Below, one piece after another: positions 1-11,381 of a DNA stretch of 64,000 nt. The stretch's first letter is position 1; each line of letters starts with the position of its first letter. This DNA comes from CAYRVX01 sp964427875. Its GTDB lineage: Bacteria > Planctomycetota > Phycisphaerae > SM23-33. Below the pieces are notes generated by a model that did not search any database, had not been told where the DNA came from, and was given only the letters and a program-made list of their open reading frames with translations. A program made the position numbers and the translations under genes. The DNA is taken from assembly GCA_964427875.1 (NCBI GenBank), contig CAYRVX010000003.1:1-64000 (forward strand), read 5' to 3'.

Positions 1-3000
1 GACAGCAACTGGTACAACCCCGCCAACTGGGACCCCGACGCCTACCCGGCCGACGGCGACATTCGCATCATCTCTTCCGGCACGCCGATCGCCTCGACGG
101 ACGTCCGCGCCAGCAACGGCGGGGCGATCCTCGTCACATCCCCCGCGTCGGCCACCTTTGAGGCCGACCTCTACGTCGCGGATGCCAACACCGGCACGCT
201 GAACATCATGGCCGGCGGGAACGTCTCTGACGGCAACGCCTGCATCGGGTGGGGGTCCGGCTCGACCGGGACGGCGACGGTGGAAGACAGCGGCTCCACG
301 TGGACCAACAACGGGGATCTCCGCGTCGGCAACTACGGCAGCGGCACGCTGGAGGTCCTCGCCGGAGGGTACGTCAAGAACGCGACGGCGTGGATCGCCT
401 ACGAGGAGAACTCCGAGGGGCTCGTCACGGTGGACGGCAGCGGCTCGACGTGGGAGAGCACCGGGGACCTTGAGGTCGGGTACGGCGGCAGCGGCACGCT
501 GACGATCGCCGGCGGCGGGCGCGTTGAGGACGACAACGGTCATATCGGGGGGCTGGCCGGCTCGCAGGGCACCGTGACGGTCAGCGACCCGTGCTCGACG
601 TGGACCAACGGCGGGGAGCTCAACGTCGGCTACGGCGGCAGCGGCACGCTGGACATCGCGGGCGGGGGGGGGCGTCTGGAACACGTATGGCCGGATCGGT
701 CGCGACGGCTACTCGAACGGGACGGTCACGGTGGACGGCAGCGGCTCGACGTGGACGAACAGCCTGAACCTCTGGGTCGGCGGCAACGGCACCGGCAGGC
801 TGGACATCACCAACGGCGGGGCCGTCTTGAACGCGACCGGCTACGTCGGCCGTTACGGCGGCTCCAACGGGGCGGTCACGGTGGACGGCAGCGGCTCGAC
901 GTGGACCAACAGCGATAGTCTGTACGTCGGCGGCTTCGACGTTGCCGACGCGAACGGCACGCTGGACATCACCAACGGAGGGGCCGTCTCCAACGCGTGG
1001 GGCTGCCTCGGCCGTGCAGCTAACTCCAACGGCACGGTGACGGTGCAGGGCGCCGGCTCGACGTGGACGAACAGCGCCGGGCTCATGGTCGGCCGCGCCG
1101 GCAGCGGGACGCTGAGCATCACTGGCGGCGGGGCCGTCTCGAACACGGAGGGCTGGATCGGCGCTTATGAATCCTCCAACGGCACGGTGACGGTGGAGGG
1201 CGCCGGCTCGACGTGGACGAACACGGTGGGCCTGTACGTCGGGGGCACGGCGACGGCCGCCGGCGGGACCGGGCGGCTCACCGCGCGGGACGGCGGGCTG
1301 GTGGATGTGGCACGGACGCTGAAGCTCTGGGCGCACGGCACGCTCGAGATCGACGGCGGGCAGGTGACGTGTGGGTCGCTGGACAACTCCGCCGGCGGGA
1401 CGCTGGACTTCCCCGGCGGGACGCTGACCGTCGACGGCGGGATGTTCGATCCGGGCACGCTCGGTTACACGCTCTCGGGGGCCGGCACACCCACGCTGCG
1501 GCTGACCAACGGGGCGACGGCGGATCTTCCTATTGGCGACCTCGTTGTGGGCGGCGCCGAGGGCGCCGGCTGGGCGGCCGGGCTGAGCTACGGCGTCCTG
1601 GACGGGGCGTTCACGGAGACCGGTGAGAACCCCGGCGACCGGGGCATCGAGCTGGGGCCCATGGCGTCCGAGGTCACCGACCTGCCGGCCGACACCACGC
1701 ACGTCTACACGGGCTGGTTCTACGACGCCGACGGGAACGTCTCCTTCTACGAGAACTTCGACGACTCCGTGAAGCTGATCATCGACGGGCGGGAGGTGAT
1801 GCGCCACACGCCCGTCGGCGGCGTGCCCGAATGGGAGATACCCCATTCGACGGGGGACCTCGCCCTTACGCCGGACTCCTGGCACACCTTCGAGCTGCGC
1901 CTGGGGCAGGGAGGCGGCGGCTCCGGCCCGCCGGCCGGCATGAGCCTGGGCTTCGGCTTCGACAACTACCCGCCGATCTGCGACGCCAACGACCAGGAGT
2001 GGGAGTACGCCCACCCCGTCGATCCGGGGGATGGGTCGCTGTTCCGCACGCCGGTCCCCAACGGCGCGCTGGAGGTCCTCGCCGGCTCCTTCCTGTACAG
2101 CGGTTACGGGTACGTGGGCAGCGCCGCCGGCTCTCTGGGCCTGGTGACGATCCACGGCAACGGGCCCGGCGGGCCCTCCCAGTGGTGGGCCACATACTTC
2201 TACCTGGGCGGCTCGGAAGTGGCCGACGGCGGAAGCGGCCGGGTCACCGTGTCCGATGGCGGGCTGCTGGACGTCGCTTACCTGAAGCTCTGGCCGGGCG
2301 GCTCGCTGACCGTGGATGGGGGCGGCGTGGTGATCGGCAGCACCGCCGCGGACCCGGCCCCCGGGGAGGTGCGCATCGGCGGCGGGACGCTGAATCTCGC
2401 CGGGGGGCGTCTCACCTGCGGGTCGTTAACCAACGACGGCACGTTCTTTTGGTCCAGCGGGACGCTGGCCTTCTCAGGCGAGCTGCGGATCGACTCGGAC
2501 AGCCCCTTCGGGGCCGACGGCGGCGATGCGATCACCGCCGGACGGGTCCTGGAGGCCGGCGATCTCTTGGTCGGCTGCAACGCTACCGGCACGCTGACCA
2601 TCACCGGCGGCGGGAGCGTCTCCAATAGGGGCGCGTCCATCGGCCGCGAGGCGGGCTCGACGGGCGACGTGACGGTCCGCGACCCCTGCTCGACCTGGAC
2701 GACTAAGGAGGATCTCTTCGTCGGGCGAGCCGGCACCGGCACGCTGGACGTCGAGAACGGGGGGCGCGTCTGGAACGGCTCGTGGGGCTGCGTGGGCGGC
2801 GATCCCGGCTCGACGGGCGCGGTGACGGTCCGCGACCCCTGCTCGACGTGGGCGAACAGCGGGGACCTCTTCGTCGCCCGCGAGGGCAGCGGCACGCTGA
2901 CCATCACCGCCGGCGGGGCCGTCTCGAACACCTTTGGCTACGTCGGCCGATACGCCGACTCCAACGGCATGGTGACCGTGGACGGCGCCGGCTCGACCTG

Positions 3001-6000
3001 GGCGAACAGCAGGGATCTCTTCGTGGGCAACTACGGCACCGCCACGGTGACCATCGCCGGCGGGGCCGTCTCGAACACCTTTGGCTACGTCGGCCGATAC
3101 GCCGACTCCAACGGCATGGTGACCGTGGACGACGCCAACTCGACCTGGACGAGCAGCGGGTCCCTGTACGTGGGGGGCTCGGATGCGGCCGCCGGCGGGA
3201 CCGGACAGGTCACCGTCGCCGATGGCGGCCTAGTGGAGGTCGGGGGGGCGCTGAAGGTCTGGCCGGACGGGACGCTGGACGTGGCCGGCGGGAAGGTCCG
3301 CATCGGCGCCGCCGCGGAGCCGGCCGCCGGCCAGGTGCGGATCGGACCCGACGGGACGCTGGAGCTTCACGGCGGAGAGGTCACCTGCGGGGCCCTGGAC
3401 AGCTCCGCCGGGGGGACGCTGGACTTCCCCGGCGGGACGCTGACGGTGGACGGCGGGGCGTTCGAGCCGCCCGCCGGCGACTTCACGCTCGACGGCACCG
3501 GCAGCCCGACGCTGCGGCTCACGGGCGGGGCGGCGCTGCGGCTGGACGGCAACGATCTGATCGTCGGACGGACCGGCCCCGTCGCGGGCCTCATCTACGG
3601 CGTGCTGGCCGGGGACTTCAACGAGGCCGACGAGAACCCCGGCGACCGGGGCGTTCAGCTCGGGCCGGAGGCGAGCGAGGTCACCGACCTGCCGGAGCAC
3701 ACCACGCACGTCTACACGGGCCGGTTCCACGACGCCGACGGGAACGTCTCCTTCTACGAGAACTTCGACGACTCCGTGAAGCTGGTCATCGACGGGCAGG
3801 TGGTCATGCGCTACACGCCCTCCCCCGGCGTGCCCGAGTGGGCGATAGCCCATTCGACGGGCGATCTCGGCCTTGCGCCGAACTCCTGGCACACGTTCGA
3901 GCTGCGCCTGGGGCAGGGAATGCACGGCTCCGGCCCGCCGGACGGCATGAACCTGGGCTTCGGCTTCGACAACGAGCCGCCGATCTGCGACGCCAACGAC
4001 GAGACGCAGTATCTCCATCCGGTCGATCCGGGCGATGGGTCCCTGTTCCGCACACTGCCTCCCGCCAGCGTCCTGGAGATCCTCGACGGGGCGACCGTCT
4101 CCAGCGCGAACGGCTATCTCGGCTATGAGGCGGACTCCAACGGCGCGGTGACCATCGCCGGCGACGGCTCGGCGTGGACGGCCACGGGGAGCCTCTACGT
4201 CGGGGGCTGCGATACCGCGGCCGGGGGGACCGCACGGGTCACCGTCGCCGACGGCGGCCTGCTGGAGGTCGGCGACGCGATGAAGCTCTGGCCCGCCGGG
4301 ACGGTCGCACTGGCCGCAGGCGGGAGGATCGAGGCGGCGACGTTCGACCGGACCGCCGGGACGTTCGACTGGCACGCCGGCGGGACGGTCGCCTTCACGG
4401 GCGACCTGCGGGTGGATGCCGGCGAGCCCTTCGGCGAGGCCGTGACCGTCGAGCCCGGGCGGACCCTCGAGGTGGCCGGGACGCTCACCGTCGGTTCGGG
4501 CGGGACGCTGGTGGACGCCAACTGGGGCACGATCGTGGCCGACACGCTCGAAGTGACGCCTGGGGGCGCGTTCAGCGACACGTCATCCTCCACGTTGCTC
4601 GTCAACGCCCTGGTGGGCTTCGGGGATGCGATCTCCCTCAACGGCAGCCTTGGCCTCGGCCACGCCGGCGGAAGCGGCGCCGGCACCCACGCCGTGGGTC
4701 CCGGCCACAGCCTCTCGGTGGGGGGCCCCCTGTACGTCGGCTACGACGGCAACGGCACGCTGAGCATCGCCGGCGGGGGGGCCGCCTCGAACGCGTTAGG
4801 GTACATCGGCTATGGCGCTGACTCCAACGGGACGGTGACCGTCCGCGACCCCTGCTCGACGTGGACGAACAGCACGTATCTCACCGTCGGCGAGCTCGGC
4901 ACCGGCACGCTGCGCATCGCCGGAGGGGGGGCCGTCTCGAACACCTTTGGCGACATCGGGGTTTACGAGGGCTCCAACGGCACGGTGACGGTGGACGGGG
5001 CCGGCTCGACCTGGACCAACAGCGCGTATCTCCGTGTCGGCCACCACGGCCGCGGCACGCTGACCATCACGAACGGGGGGACCGTCTCCAACACGAGAGG
5101 CTACATCGGCTTTCACGAGGACTCCAACGGCACGGTGACGGTGGAGGGCCCCGGCTCGACGTGGACGAACAGGGAGGGTCTGTACGTCGGGGGCACGGCG
5201 ACGGCTGCCGGGGGGACCGGACGGCTTACCGTGTCCGACGGCGGGCGCGTGGAGGTCGGCGGGGTATTGAAGATCTGGCCGGACGGGACGGTGGAGGTCA
5301 GCGGCGGGACGATCCACCTGGCCAATCCCGGGAGCCTCATTCGGCCGCTCGGGGGCGGGACGTTCGCCTTCCACTTCGGGACGGCCGAGTTCGACACGGA
5401 CGTCGAGATCACCGCCGACACCGGCCTCCTGACGGAGCTGTTCGGCGCCCATCCCACGATCCTCCAGCCGAACGGCCTGGGCATCACGGGCCAGGCGACG
5501 CTGATGGTGCCCGTCACGCTGGACGGCGGGACGTTCAGCGTCGGCAGCCTCATCAACCCCGGCCTGCTCCGGTTCCACAGCGGGACCTTCCGCCTGACGG
5601 ATGCGAACCTGGCCGTCGGCCCCGGCGGGCTCTTCGGGGCGAGGCTTGTCCTTCGGGAGGACCAGCGCGTCGAGGTCGTCCATGATGCGGAGGTCTTGCC
5701 CGGCGGGGAGCTGGGCCTCCAGGGCGGCGCGCTGGCGGCCGGCCGGCTGACCAACCACGGCCTCATCACCGGCAGGGGACGCATCGAAGGGCCCCTGACC
5801 AACGGGGCCGGCGAGGTCGAGGTGGGCCCCGGGGAGCGCCTGAGGGTGACCGGCCCGGCCGTCAACGACGGCGGGCAGATGACCCTCGGCGGCGGGACGC
5901 TGCACTTCCAGGACACGCTGACCAACACCGGCGGTGGGCTGGTGATGGGCCACGGTCTGCTGCGGGCCGACGGCGGGCTGACCAACGAGGCCACGATGGC

Positions 6001-6847
6001 CTTCAGCGGCGTGGCCGACCTCGTCGGGGATGCGAACAACACGCCCGCCGGGCTGATCCTGGCAACCGGCGTCGGGCCGACCACGTTCTTCGACGACGTC
6101 CACAACGACGGGGAGATCCGCGTCTCGGCCGGTTCGACGGCCGTCTACTTCGGCGCGGTGGACGGCGACGGCAACTTCACGGGCGACGGCACCAACTACT
6201 TCGAGGGCGACCTGAAGCCCGGCTCCAGCGCGGGGATCATGTCCTTCGAGGGGAACGTGGCCTTCGGCTCGTTCGCATCGCTTGAGATCGAGCTGGGCGA
6301 CAACGACAACTCCCATCCGGGAAACCTGTGCTTCGACGCGCTGGCCATCGACGGGGACGTGGCCCTGGGCGGTACGCTGTCGGTCGAGTGGCTGCCAATC
6401 GACGGCGATGCGAACAGCAAGTTCGGCGGCGTGTACGACATCCTGAGCTTCGGCGGCTCGCGAACGGGCGTCTTCGACGGCATCGACTGCCAGATGGCCG
6501 CGTATCTCGACAGCAGCATCTTCGATGACGGTATCGAGTACGACGACGCCAATGGCGAAGTGAAGGTCCACCTCTACGACCTGCTGGCCGGCGACGCCGA
6601 CCTGGACGGCCGGGTGGCGCGGGAGGACTTCGCCGCCCTTCAGGAGGGCTTCGGCTCGCCCGATCCGGACTGGTTCACCGGCGACTTCAACCTCGACGGC
6701 TCGGTGAACTTCCTCGACTATCTCACCTGGAAGGCCAACGTCGGCGACGCCGTCCCCGGCGCCGGCAAGATCCCCGAGCCGGCCACGATGTTGCTGTTGG
6801 CGCTGGGCGCCTGCCTGGGCGTGTTCCGCAGGAGAACGAGGGGATAG
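1..6847 (+). CDS. Giant T5SS/PEP-CTERM repeat surface protein, 5' end outside window, one frameshift
   Basis: The reading frame is already open at base 1 (NW..P..GD, as in the N-terminal region of autotransporter-like repeat proteins), so the start lies upstream. It carries about 15 copies of the T5SS/PEP-CTERM-associated repeat, each with a GStWtns..L.VG..G.GtL.I..GG.vsN..g.iG core. Two PA14/fibro-slime-like modules (about 1680-2060 and 3690-4050; both with YENFDDSVKL and SWHTFELRLGQG) are internal duplicates. The end has two dockerin-like loops (DADLDGRVAREDF and DFNLDGSVNFLDY), then PEP-CTERM: IPEPATMLLLALG, a hydrophobic helix and RRRTRG. The frame changes from 1 to 2 at nine consecutive G (664-672); with eight G the repeat would read through as GGGVWNTYGRIG. 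The protein is expected to be exported and anchored or sorted by an exosortase, which is not in the window. Ligand unknown. Confidence 0.85.
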
Positions 6848-7004
6848 GCCCAATCCACCTGCAAACGTGACGCGCACCCAGCCCCACACGCCAGGCGAAC
6901 GCCGCCTTGCACGACGCAGGCGGGGCAGCTATCGTGGCCACTCGTGACGAGCACGACGCTCGCGCCTTGCGAACTTCCTGAGGAGCAAAGGGAGCAGGCA
7001 CACC

Positions 7005-8177
7005 ATGGCCGACACGAAGGACATCGAACCCCGCATGCTGATGGGTCCGGGCCCGTCGGACGTGAACGCCCGCGTGCTCGAGGCGATGTCCCGCCCGTGC
7101 ATCGGGCACCTGGACGGGCAGTTCCTCGAGATCCTGAACGACATCCGCGACATGCTCCAGGCCGTCTTCCAGACCGCCAACCCGCTCACCCTCGCCGTCA
7201 GCGGCACGGGCTCGGCGGGGATGGAGACGTGCGTGGTGAACCTGATCGAGCCGGGCGACAGGATGCTCGTCTGCGTGGCGGGCGTGTTCGGCCAGCGAAT
7301 GACGGACGTCGCCGAGAGGGCCGGGGCCGACGTGACCGCCATCGAGGTGCCCTGGGGGCAGGTGTTCCCGCCCGAGCGTCTCGCCGAGGCCATCCGCCGC
7401 GATGGGCCGTTCAAGGTCGTCGGCATCGTGCAGGCCGAGACGTCCACCGGCGCCGCCCAGCCGATAGAGCCCGTCAGCCGGGCCGTTCACGAGGCGGGCA
7501 GCCTGATGCTCGTGGACGCGGTCACCAGCCTCGGCGGGATGGAGGTGGACGTGGACGGCTGGCGGATCGACGCGTGCTACAGCGGCACGCAGAAGTGCCT
7601 CTCCTGCCCGCCGGGCCTCTCGCCGGTGACCTTCAGCCCCGCGGCCGAGAAGGTCATCGCCGAACGGGCGAGAAAGGTCCAGAGCTGGTACCTCGACATG
7701 AACATGGTCCGCAAGTACTGGGGCAGCGAGCGGCTGTACCACCACACCGCGCCCGTCAACATGAACTACGCCCTGCACGAGGCGCTGCGGATCGTCCTGG
7801 AGGAAGGTCTGCCCGCCCGCTGGGAGCGCCACCGGCAAAACCACCTGGCGCTGAAGGCCGGGCTGGCTGCGATGGGCGTCGAGTACCTCGCCGACCCGGG
7901 CCATCAACTGCCGATGCTCAACGCCGTGGCGGCCCCGGACGGCGTGGACGAAGCGGCCGTCCGCAAGCGTCTGCTGAGCGAACACGCCATCGAGTTCGGC
8001 GGGGGTCTCGGCGCGTTCAAGGGCAAGGCCTGGCGGATCGGCCTGATGGGCGAGAGCTCCACCCGCCGCCACGTGACCACGGCGCTGGGGGCCCTGGAGA
8101 AGATCCTGCACGACGAGGGCGCCGTCTCGCAGACGGGCGTGGCCGCGGCCGCGGCGGAGGCGGCCTACGCAGCGTGA
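7005..8177 (+). CDS. Class V PLP aminotransferase, serine-pyruvate / alanine-glyoxylate type
   Basis: A cytosolic PLP enzyme of fold type I, 390 aa, the usual length for the alanine-glyoxylate/serine-pyruvate aminotransferase group that interconverts glyoxylate and glycine or serine and hydroxypyruvate. The N-terminus has the family's MGPGPSDV substrate loop at about residues 12-19. SGTGSAGME near residue 66 fits the phosphate-binding turn, Asp171 in LMLVDAVTS fits the residue that pairs with the pyridine nitrogen, and Lys197 in SGTQKCLSCPPGL is the expected Schiff-base lysine. The start is supported by GGAGCAAAGGGAGCAGG just upstream of the ATG. It sits alone between the giant surface gene and a convergent gene, so context does not fix the substrate. 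Other class V members, such as phosphoserine or 2-aminoethylphosphonate aminotransferases, are less likely. Confidence 0.88.
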   Translation: MADTKDIEPRMLMGPGPSDVNARVLEAMSRPCIGHLDGQFLEILNDIRDMLQAVFQTANPLTLAVSGTGSAGMETCVVNLIEPGDRMLVCVAGVFGQRMTDVAERAGADVTAIEVPWGQVFPPERLAEAIRRDGPFKVVGIVQAETSTGAAQPIEPVSRAVHEAGSLMLVDAVTSLGGMEVDVDGWRIDACYSGTQKCLSCPPGLSPVTFSPAAEKVIAERARKVQSWYLDMNMVRKYWGSERLYHHTAPVNMNYALHEALRIVLEEGLPARWERHRQNHLALKAGLAAMGVEYLADPGHQLPMLNAVAAPDGVDEAAVRKRLLSEHAIEFGGGLGAFKGKAWRIGLMGESSTRRHVTTALGALEKILHDEGAVSQTGVAAAAAEAAYAA

Positions 8178-8203
8178 GCCTCTCGCCCGGCGCCGCCGCG
8201 GCG

Positions 8204-9537
8204 CTACTTCGGGGGCTTCCCCACGGGGGGCGTGGCGCCGCTGATGGCCTGGGCGGCCAGGGCCTTGCCTGACGCGCGGATCGCGCCCGCGAAGTCCCTC
8301 GGTCCGTACGGAACGCGCTCGGTGACCAGCTCGGGGGCGTTGTACGTCTTGAGGAACGACTCGTAGAAGTCGCCGTCCTTCTGGGGCAGCACGAAGGGCT
8401 TGTGGGCCTTGCCCTCGGCGTCGAAGTAGCTGAAGTACGGCTTGGCGAAGAGCCCGTCGCGCCGCTTGCTGGAGAAGACGAACCACCGCCCGTTGCCGGA
8501 CCAGCAGTGCCACGACTCGCAGCGGTCGCTGTTGATCGCCAGCCTGCGGTGCTCCCCGGTCCGTCGGTCCATCAGGTACAGGTCGCTGCTGGGCTGATAC
8601 ACGGGGAAGTTGCCGTACTCGGCCATGCAGAACATCACGAATCGCCCGTCGGGCGAGACTCGCGGCTCGGTGATGCTGAGGTGCGTCTGCCGGGACGACA
8701 GGACCGTCCGGGGCTCGCCCCACGTGCCGGCCGTCTCGTCGTAGGCGACGCGCATCAGGTCGTACTTGACCCGCCGGTATCGCTCGATGGGCGTCTTCGG
8801 CGCGCTACAGAAGTACAGCCACTTGCCGTCGGGGGACCACGTGGGGAAGGTCTCCAGCCGCTCGGGGCGGGTGATGTGACGCGAGGACCTCACGGCCGCA
8901 GCGCCGATGACGTAGCAGCCCAGGTCGCTGGCGTAGTCGAATACGTCGCGCGTCTCGCCCACGGAGTGGTTGAATTCCTTGAGCTTGTTGACGGAGAACG
9001 TCAGGAACTTCCCGCTGGGATGCCAGCAGCCATACGCCGCCGGAGAGCGGTTGTACTTTGTGCGGGTGTCCACCCTCCGGACGCGCCCCCCGCCGCCCAG
9101 TAGCATCGCTGCGCCCGCCGAGCCGCGAACGTGCACCAGCATGTTCCGCGTGCGGTGATTCAGGAAGGTGTGGCAGTTCACGCAGCCGTCGCCGAACAGC
9201 CGGCCGTCCACCCCGGGCCCGGACCGGCCGGCGAGAGGAACGCGCCTCCCGCCAGGCACGCGGCCACGATCGCCGCCGTGATCACCGTCGCCCCGGCCCA
9301 CGGCCAGGAGTACACCTGGCCCAGCAGGGCCGAGACATACTCCGACGCCCCGGCCGGACGGCTGAAAAACTCACGCGCGAAACCCCCGTCCGTCTGAAAA
9401 ATCGGACACTGATGATGGTGGACCAGCAGGGGATCCACCGCGAGGTATACGTACAGGTACAGGGGGCCGAACACCGCGATCAGCCGGACAGCCGCCCACG
9501 TCGGCCGCCCGAAGTATGTTCGCTTGCGGCGTGGCAT
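8204..9537 (-). pseudogene. Membrane N-terminus (DUF6057-like) out of frame with a PD40 beta-propeller protein bearing CxxCH
   Basis: Reading leftward from ATG 9537, about 105 residues resemble the N-terminus of DUF6057-type membrane proteins: YLYVYLAVDPLLVHH, a FAREFFSRPAGASEYVSAL stretch and a second membrane helix. That frame stops at 9178-9180. In another frame the protein continues as GCVNCHTFLNHRTRNML and then a run of TolB/PD40-like blades (FPTWSPDGKWLYF, EPRVSPDGRFVMF, WSGNGRWFVFSSKR) to the stop at 8204. The switch is needed between about 9209 and 9228, inside the GC palindrome GGGCCCGGG region. CVNCH would be a single c-type haem site or metal ligand on the exported side. It is either one gene with a one-base indel, or a deletion that joined two genes. 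If the propeller part is expressed alone it lacks a normal start. Confidence 0.65.
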
Positions 9538-9572
9538 CGACCTGGCAAGAGATCAGGAGATGATGAAAGGGC

Positions 9573-10763
9573 CTATTCTTTCGTCACGACGGCCGCGCCG
9601 TCCATCTCGAAGAGCAGGTCGTCGCGGCAGACGTCCGCGATGACGGGCACGGCGGCGAGGTCTTCCAGGCCGCGCTCGGCCGCGGCCTCACGGTAGGCCT
9701 CGACGTCTTCCGCCCGCTTGATGAAGACCGTCGCGTCACAGATGTCCGAAAGGGCCGCGCCTTCCTGGGCGATCAGGGCCTCGATCGTGTCCAGCGTGCC
9801 GTGCATCTGCCGGCGGAAATCGCCCTCATGGACGGTCACCCCGCTCTCGTCGATGGAGGCCGTGCCGGATATGCTGATCCACATGGCCCCCGGCAGGCGG
9901 ATGGCCGCCCCGCGGGAGAAGGCCGAGCCGTAGCGGAAGGCGTCCTTCTGCTTGACGTTGGTCATCTGGTGGATCTCGACGGCGCTTCCGGGCCCGGGGA
10001 TGGTCGCCAGGACGTCCATGGTGGCCGCGGCGCGGTTGGGCGCGTCGCCCTCGATGCCGGTGCTGGCCGGCAGGAGGATGGGATTGCCGTCGGAGCCGCC
10101 CGGCTCAGGCATCAGACCGAAGCTGCCGTACTTGGCGTTGCGGACCTCGTTGAAGTCCCCGTACCAGTCGAGGATCCTCGAGAGGTAGATCCACGTCCGC
10201 GTGACCGTGCGGTAGTCGGTCTGCTGGGTCCGCAGGAGCTGGTTGGCCCGGTCGAACATGCGGCGGGCCTGCTCGCAGGGGGTGTTGTCCGTGCCGGGCT
10301 CGTCCCGGCGGCCGTGCAGGCCTTGAAGGAACACGAACGTCACGCCGCAGCATCTCCACGCTCGCCCGCGAGAGACGCCGGCCTCGTCCTTGACGGTCCA
10401 TACCTCGCTCGCCTCGGCGGGACGAACCGCCATGAGGCTCACGCCCGCCAGCCCCTCGCCCCAGAGCGGGCGGCCTTGAAGATACGTCAGCGGCGCGTCG
10501 GGGAGGATCCCTCGCCTGCCCAGCGCCTCCCTGCGGCCCTGGAGGGCCGACGAGTACGCGCTCAACGAGCCGAAGACGCGCTCGTGGACGATCTCCATCT
10601 GGCCTTGCGAGAGGAGGTCCGCGAGCTTCTCGTAAGTGTCCAGAGCGGCCGAGCGGGCATCGGAGCTTTCGTCAAGGACGGCCGTGACGTAAGCCACGCC
10701 GTCACACAACGGCGTCACGTGAAGTGTCGCCGCCCCGTTTCTGTGGATCACCTTGCGACTCAC
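9573..10763 (-). CDS. RidA/YjgF-like protein related to the FkbO/Hyg5 chorismatase group
   Basis: About 396 aa. The C-terminal third (WISISGTASIDESG, HEGDFRRQMHGTLDTIEAL, LSDICDATVFIKRAEDVEAYREAA) has the RidA trimer fold pattern. The N-terminal two thirds resemble the first domain of chorismatase-type proteins (FkbO/Hyg5), also RidA-like; TRTWIYLSRILDWYGDFNEVRNAKY is shared by that group. The chosen start is GTG at 10763 (VSRKVIHRNG) because GGAGAA lies about nine bases upstream; upstream in-frame sequence has low-complexity composition. Known members hydrolyse chorismate or deaminate enamines; which applies here cannot be told from sequence alone. It is separated by 35 bp from the disrupted gene downstream and has its own likely promoter at 10802-10831. 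Confidence 0.75.
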   Translation of the reverse strand: MSRKVIHRNGAATLHVTPLCDGVAYVTAVLDESSDARSAALDTYEKLADLLSQGQMEIVHERVFGSLSAYSSALQGRREALGRRGILPDAPLTYLQGRPLWGEGLAGVSLMAVRPAEASEVWTVKDEAGVSRGRAWRCCGVTFVFLQGLHGRRDEPGTDNTPCEQARRMFDRANQLLRTQQTDYRTVTRTWIYLSRILDWYGDFNEVRNAKYGSFGLMPEPGGSDGNPILLPASTGIEGDAPNRAAATMDVLATIPGPGSAVEIHQMTNVKQKDAFRYGSAFSRGAAIRLPGAMWISISGTASIDESGVTVHEGDFRRQMHGTLDTIEALIAQEGAALSDICDATVFIKRAEDVEAYREAAAERGLEDLAAVPVIADVCRDDLLFEMDGAAVVTKE

Positions 10764-11190
10764 CTTCGCGCTTTCTCCAATCGGCCTCTCGGGGCGCGGA
10801 CATTCTACACCTCTTGGGTTGAACTCAACAAGGGCTTTTAAGTGGCGGAGGAACTGCCGGGAGGGACGCTTTTCTGCACGGACGGCAGGGATCAGGCCGG
10901 CGGCGATACGCGGCCGACGGCGGGGCTGCGGCCAGGAGACAGGGCGCCTCAGCCGGCGCCCGGGCGGTGCTGCGGCGCCTGTCTCGGCGCCGCATCGGCC
11001 CCTGGGGACCCCGGCGGCGGCCGGGCCCGCCGTCCGCGGCGGAACCCTCCTCCCCAAGTGCCGCATGGTCGGCATATTGCGGCGTTTGGCGGAGGAAGTC
11101 GAACCCTCCCGTACGCCGCGAGGTCCTCCGGCGGACGGCGCGCAACGAAAAAAAATACCGGATTTGGCCAGGAAAACCTGCGTTAATGGC
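10764..11190. other. Intergenic region, divergent promoters, no gene seen
   Basis: Between two divergently transcribed genes. Apart from the leftward promoter at 10802-10831, a near-palindrome CTTGGGTTGAACTCAACAAG (10813-10832) and an A-run around 11148-11155, I see only GC-rich sequence without convincing codon structure or an RNA fold I can name. Confidence 0.5.
10802..10831 (-). promoter_or_regulatory. Likely sigma-70 promoter of the RidA-like gene
   Basis: On the minus strand TTGTTG (10831-10826), an 18-bp spacer and TAGAAT (10807-10802) lie about 40 bp before the GTG start. The -35 box overlaps a 20-bp near-palindrome centred on GTTGAACTCAAC, a possible operator. Confidence 0.4.
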
Positions 11191-11218
11191 TTGACAGAAT
11201 GCAAATACGCTGTAGAAT
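11191..11218 (+). promoter_or_regulatory. Sigma-70 promoter of the 475-aa PEP-CTERM gene
   Basis: TTGACA (11191-11196), 16-bp spacer, TAGAAT (11213-11218), preceded by an A-rich tract (11148-11155) that could act as an UP element. The transcript would carry a leader of about 157 nt, containing a small hairpin CCTCCG-TCAC-CGGAGG (11285-11300) and CCTCTC-G-GAGAGG close to the ribosome-binding site. The TTGACAGAAT sequence recurs in the promoter at 14610. Confidence 0.75.
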
Positions 11219-11381
11219 AGACAATCATAAGGAGCCGGTAGAAACAGGAGTGTCGATAGCAAGGCTGTTTCGCCTGCGTTTCATCCTCCGTCACCGGAGG
11301 CAGACGTATTGTCACTCCGCCCATGTCTTGGACATTAGGAATAGCGAGGCACCTCTCGGAGAGGAATAGGAGAAGAAGACC

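Noticed and set aside
620..2155. Minus-strand open frame in the giant surface gene
   Set aside because: Repetitive antisense of the T5SS/PEP-CTERM repeats; no independent start signal or motif.
10764..11190. Riboswitch or structured RNA
   Set aside because: No conserved core was recognised; only small hairpins.
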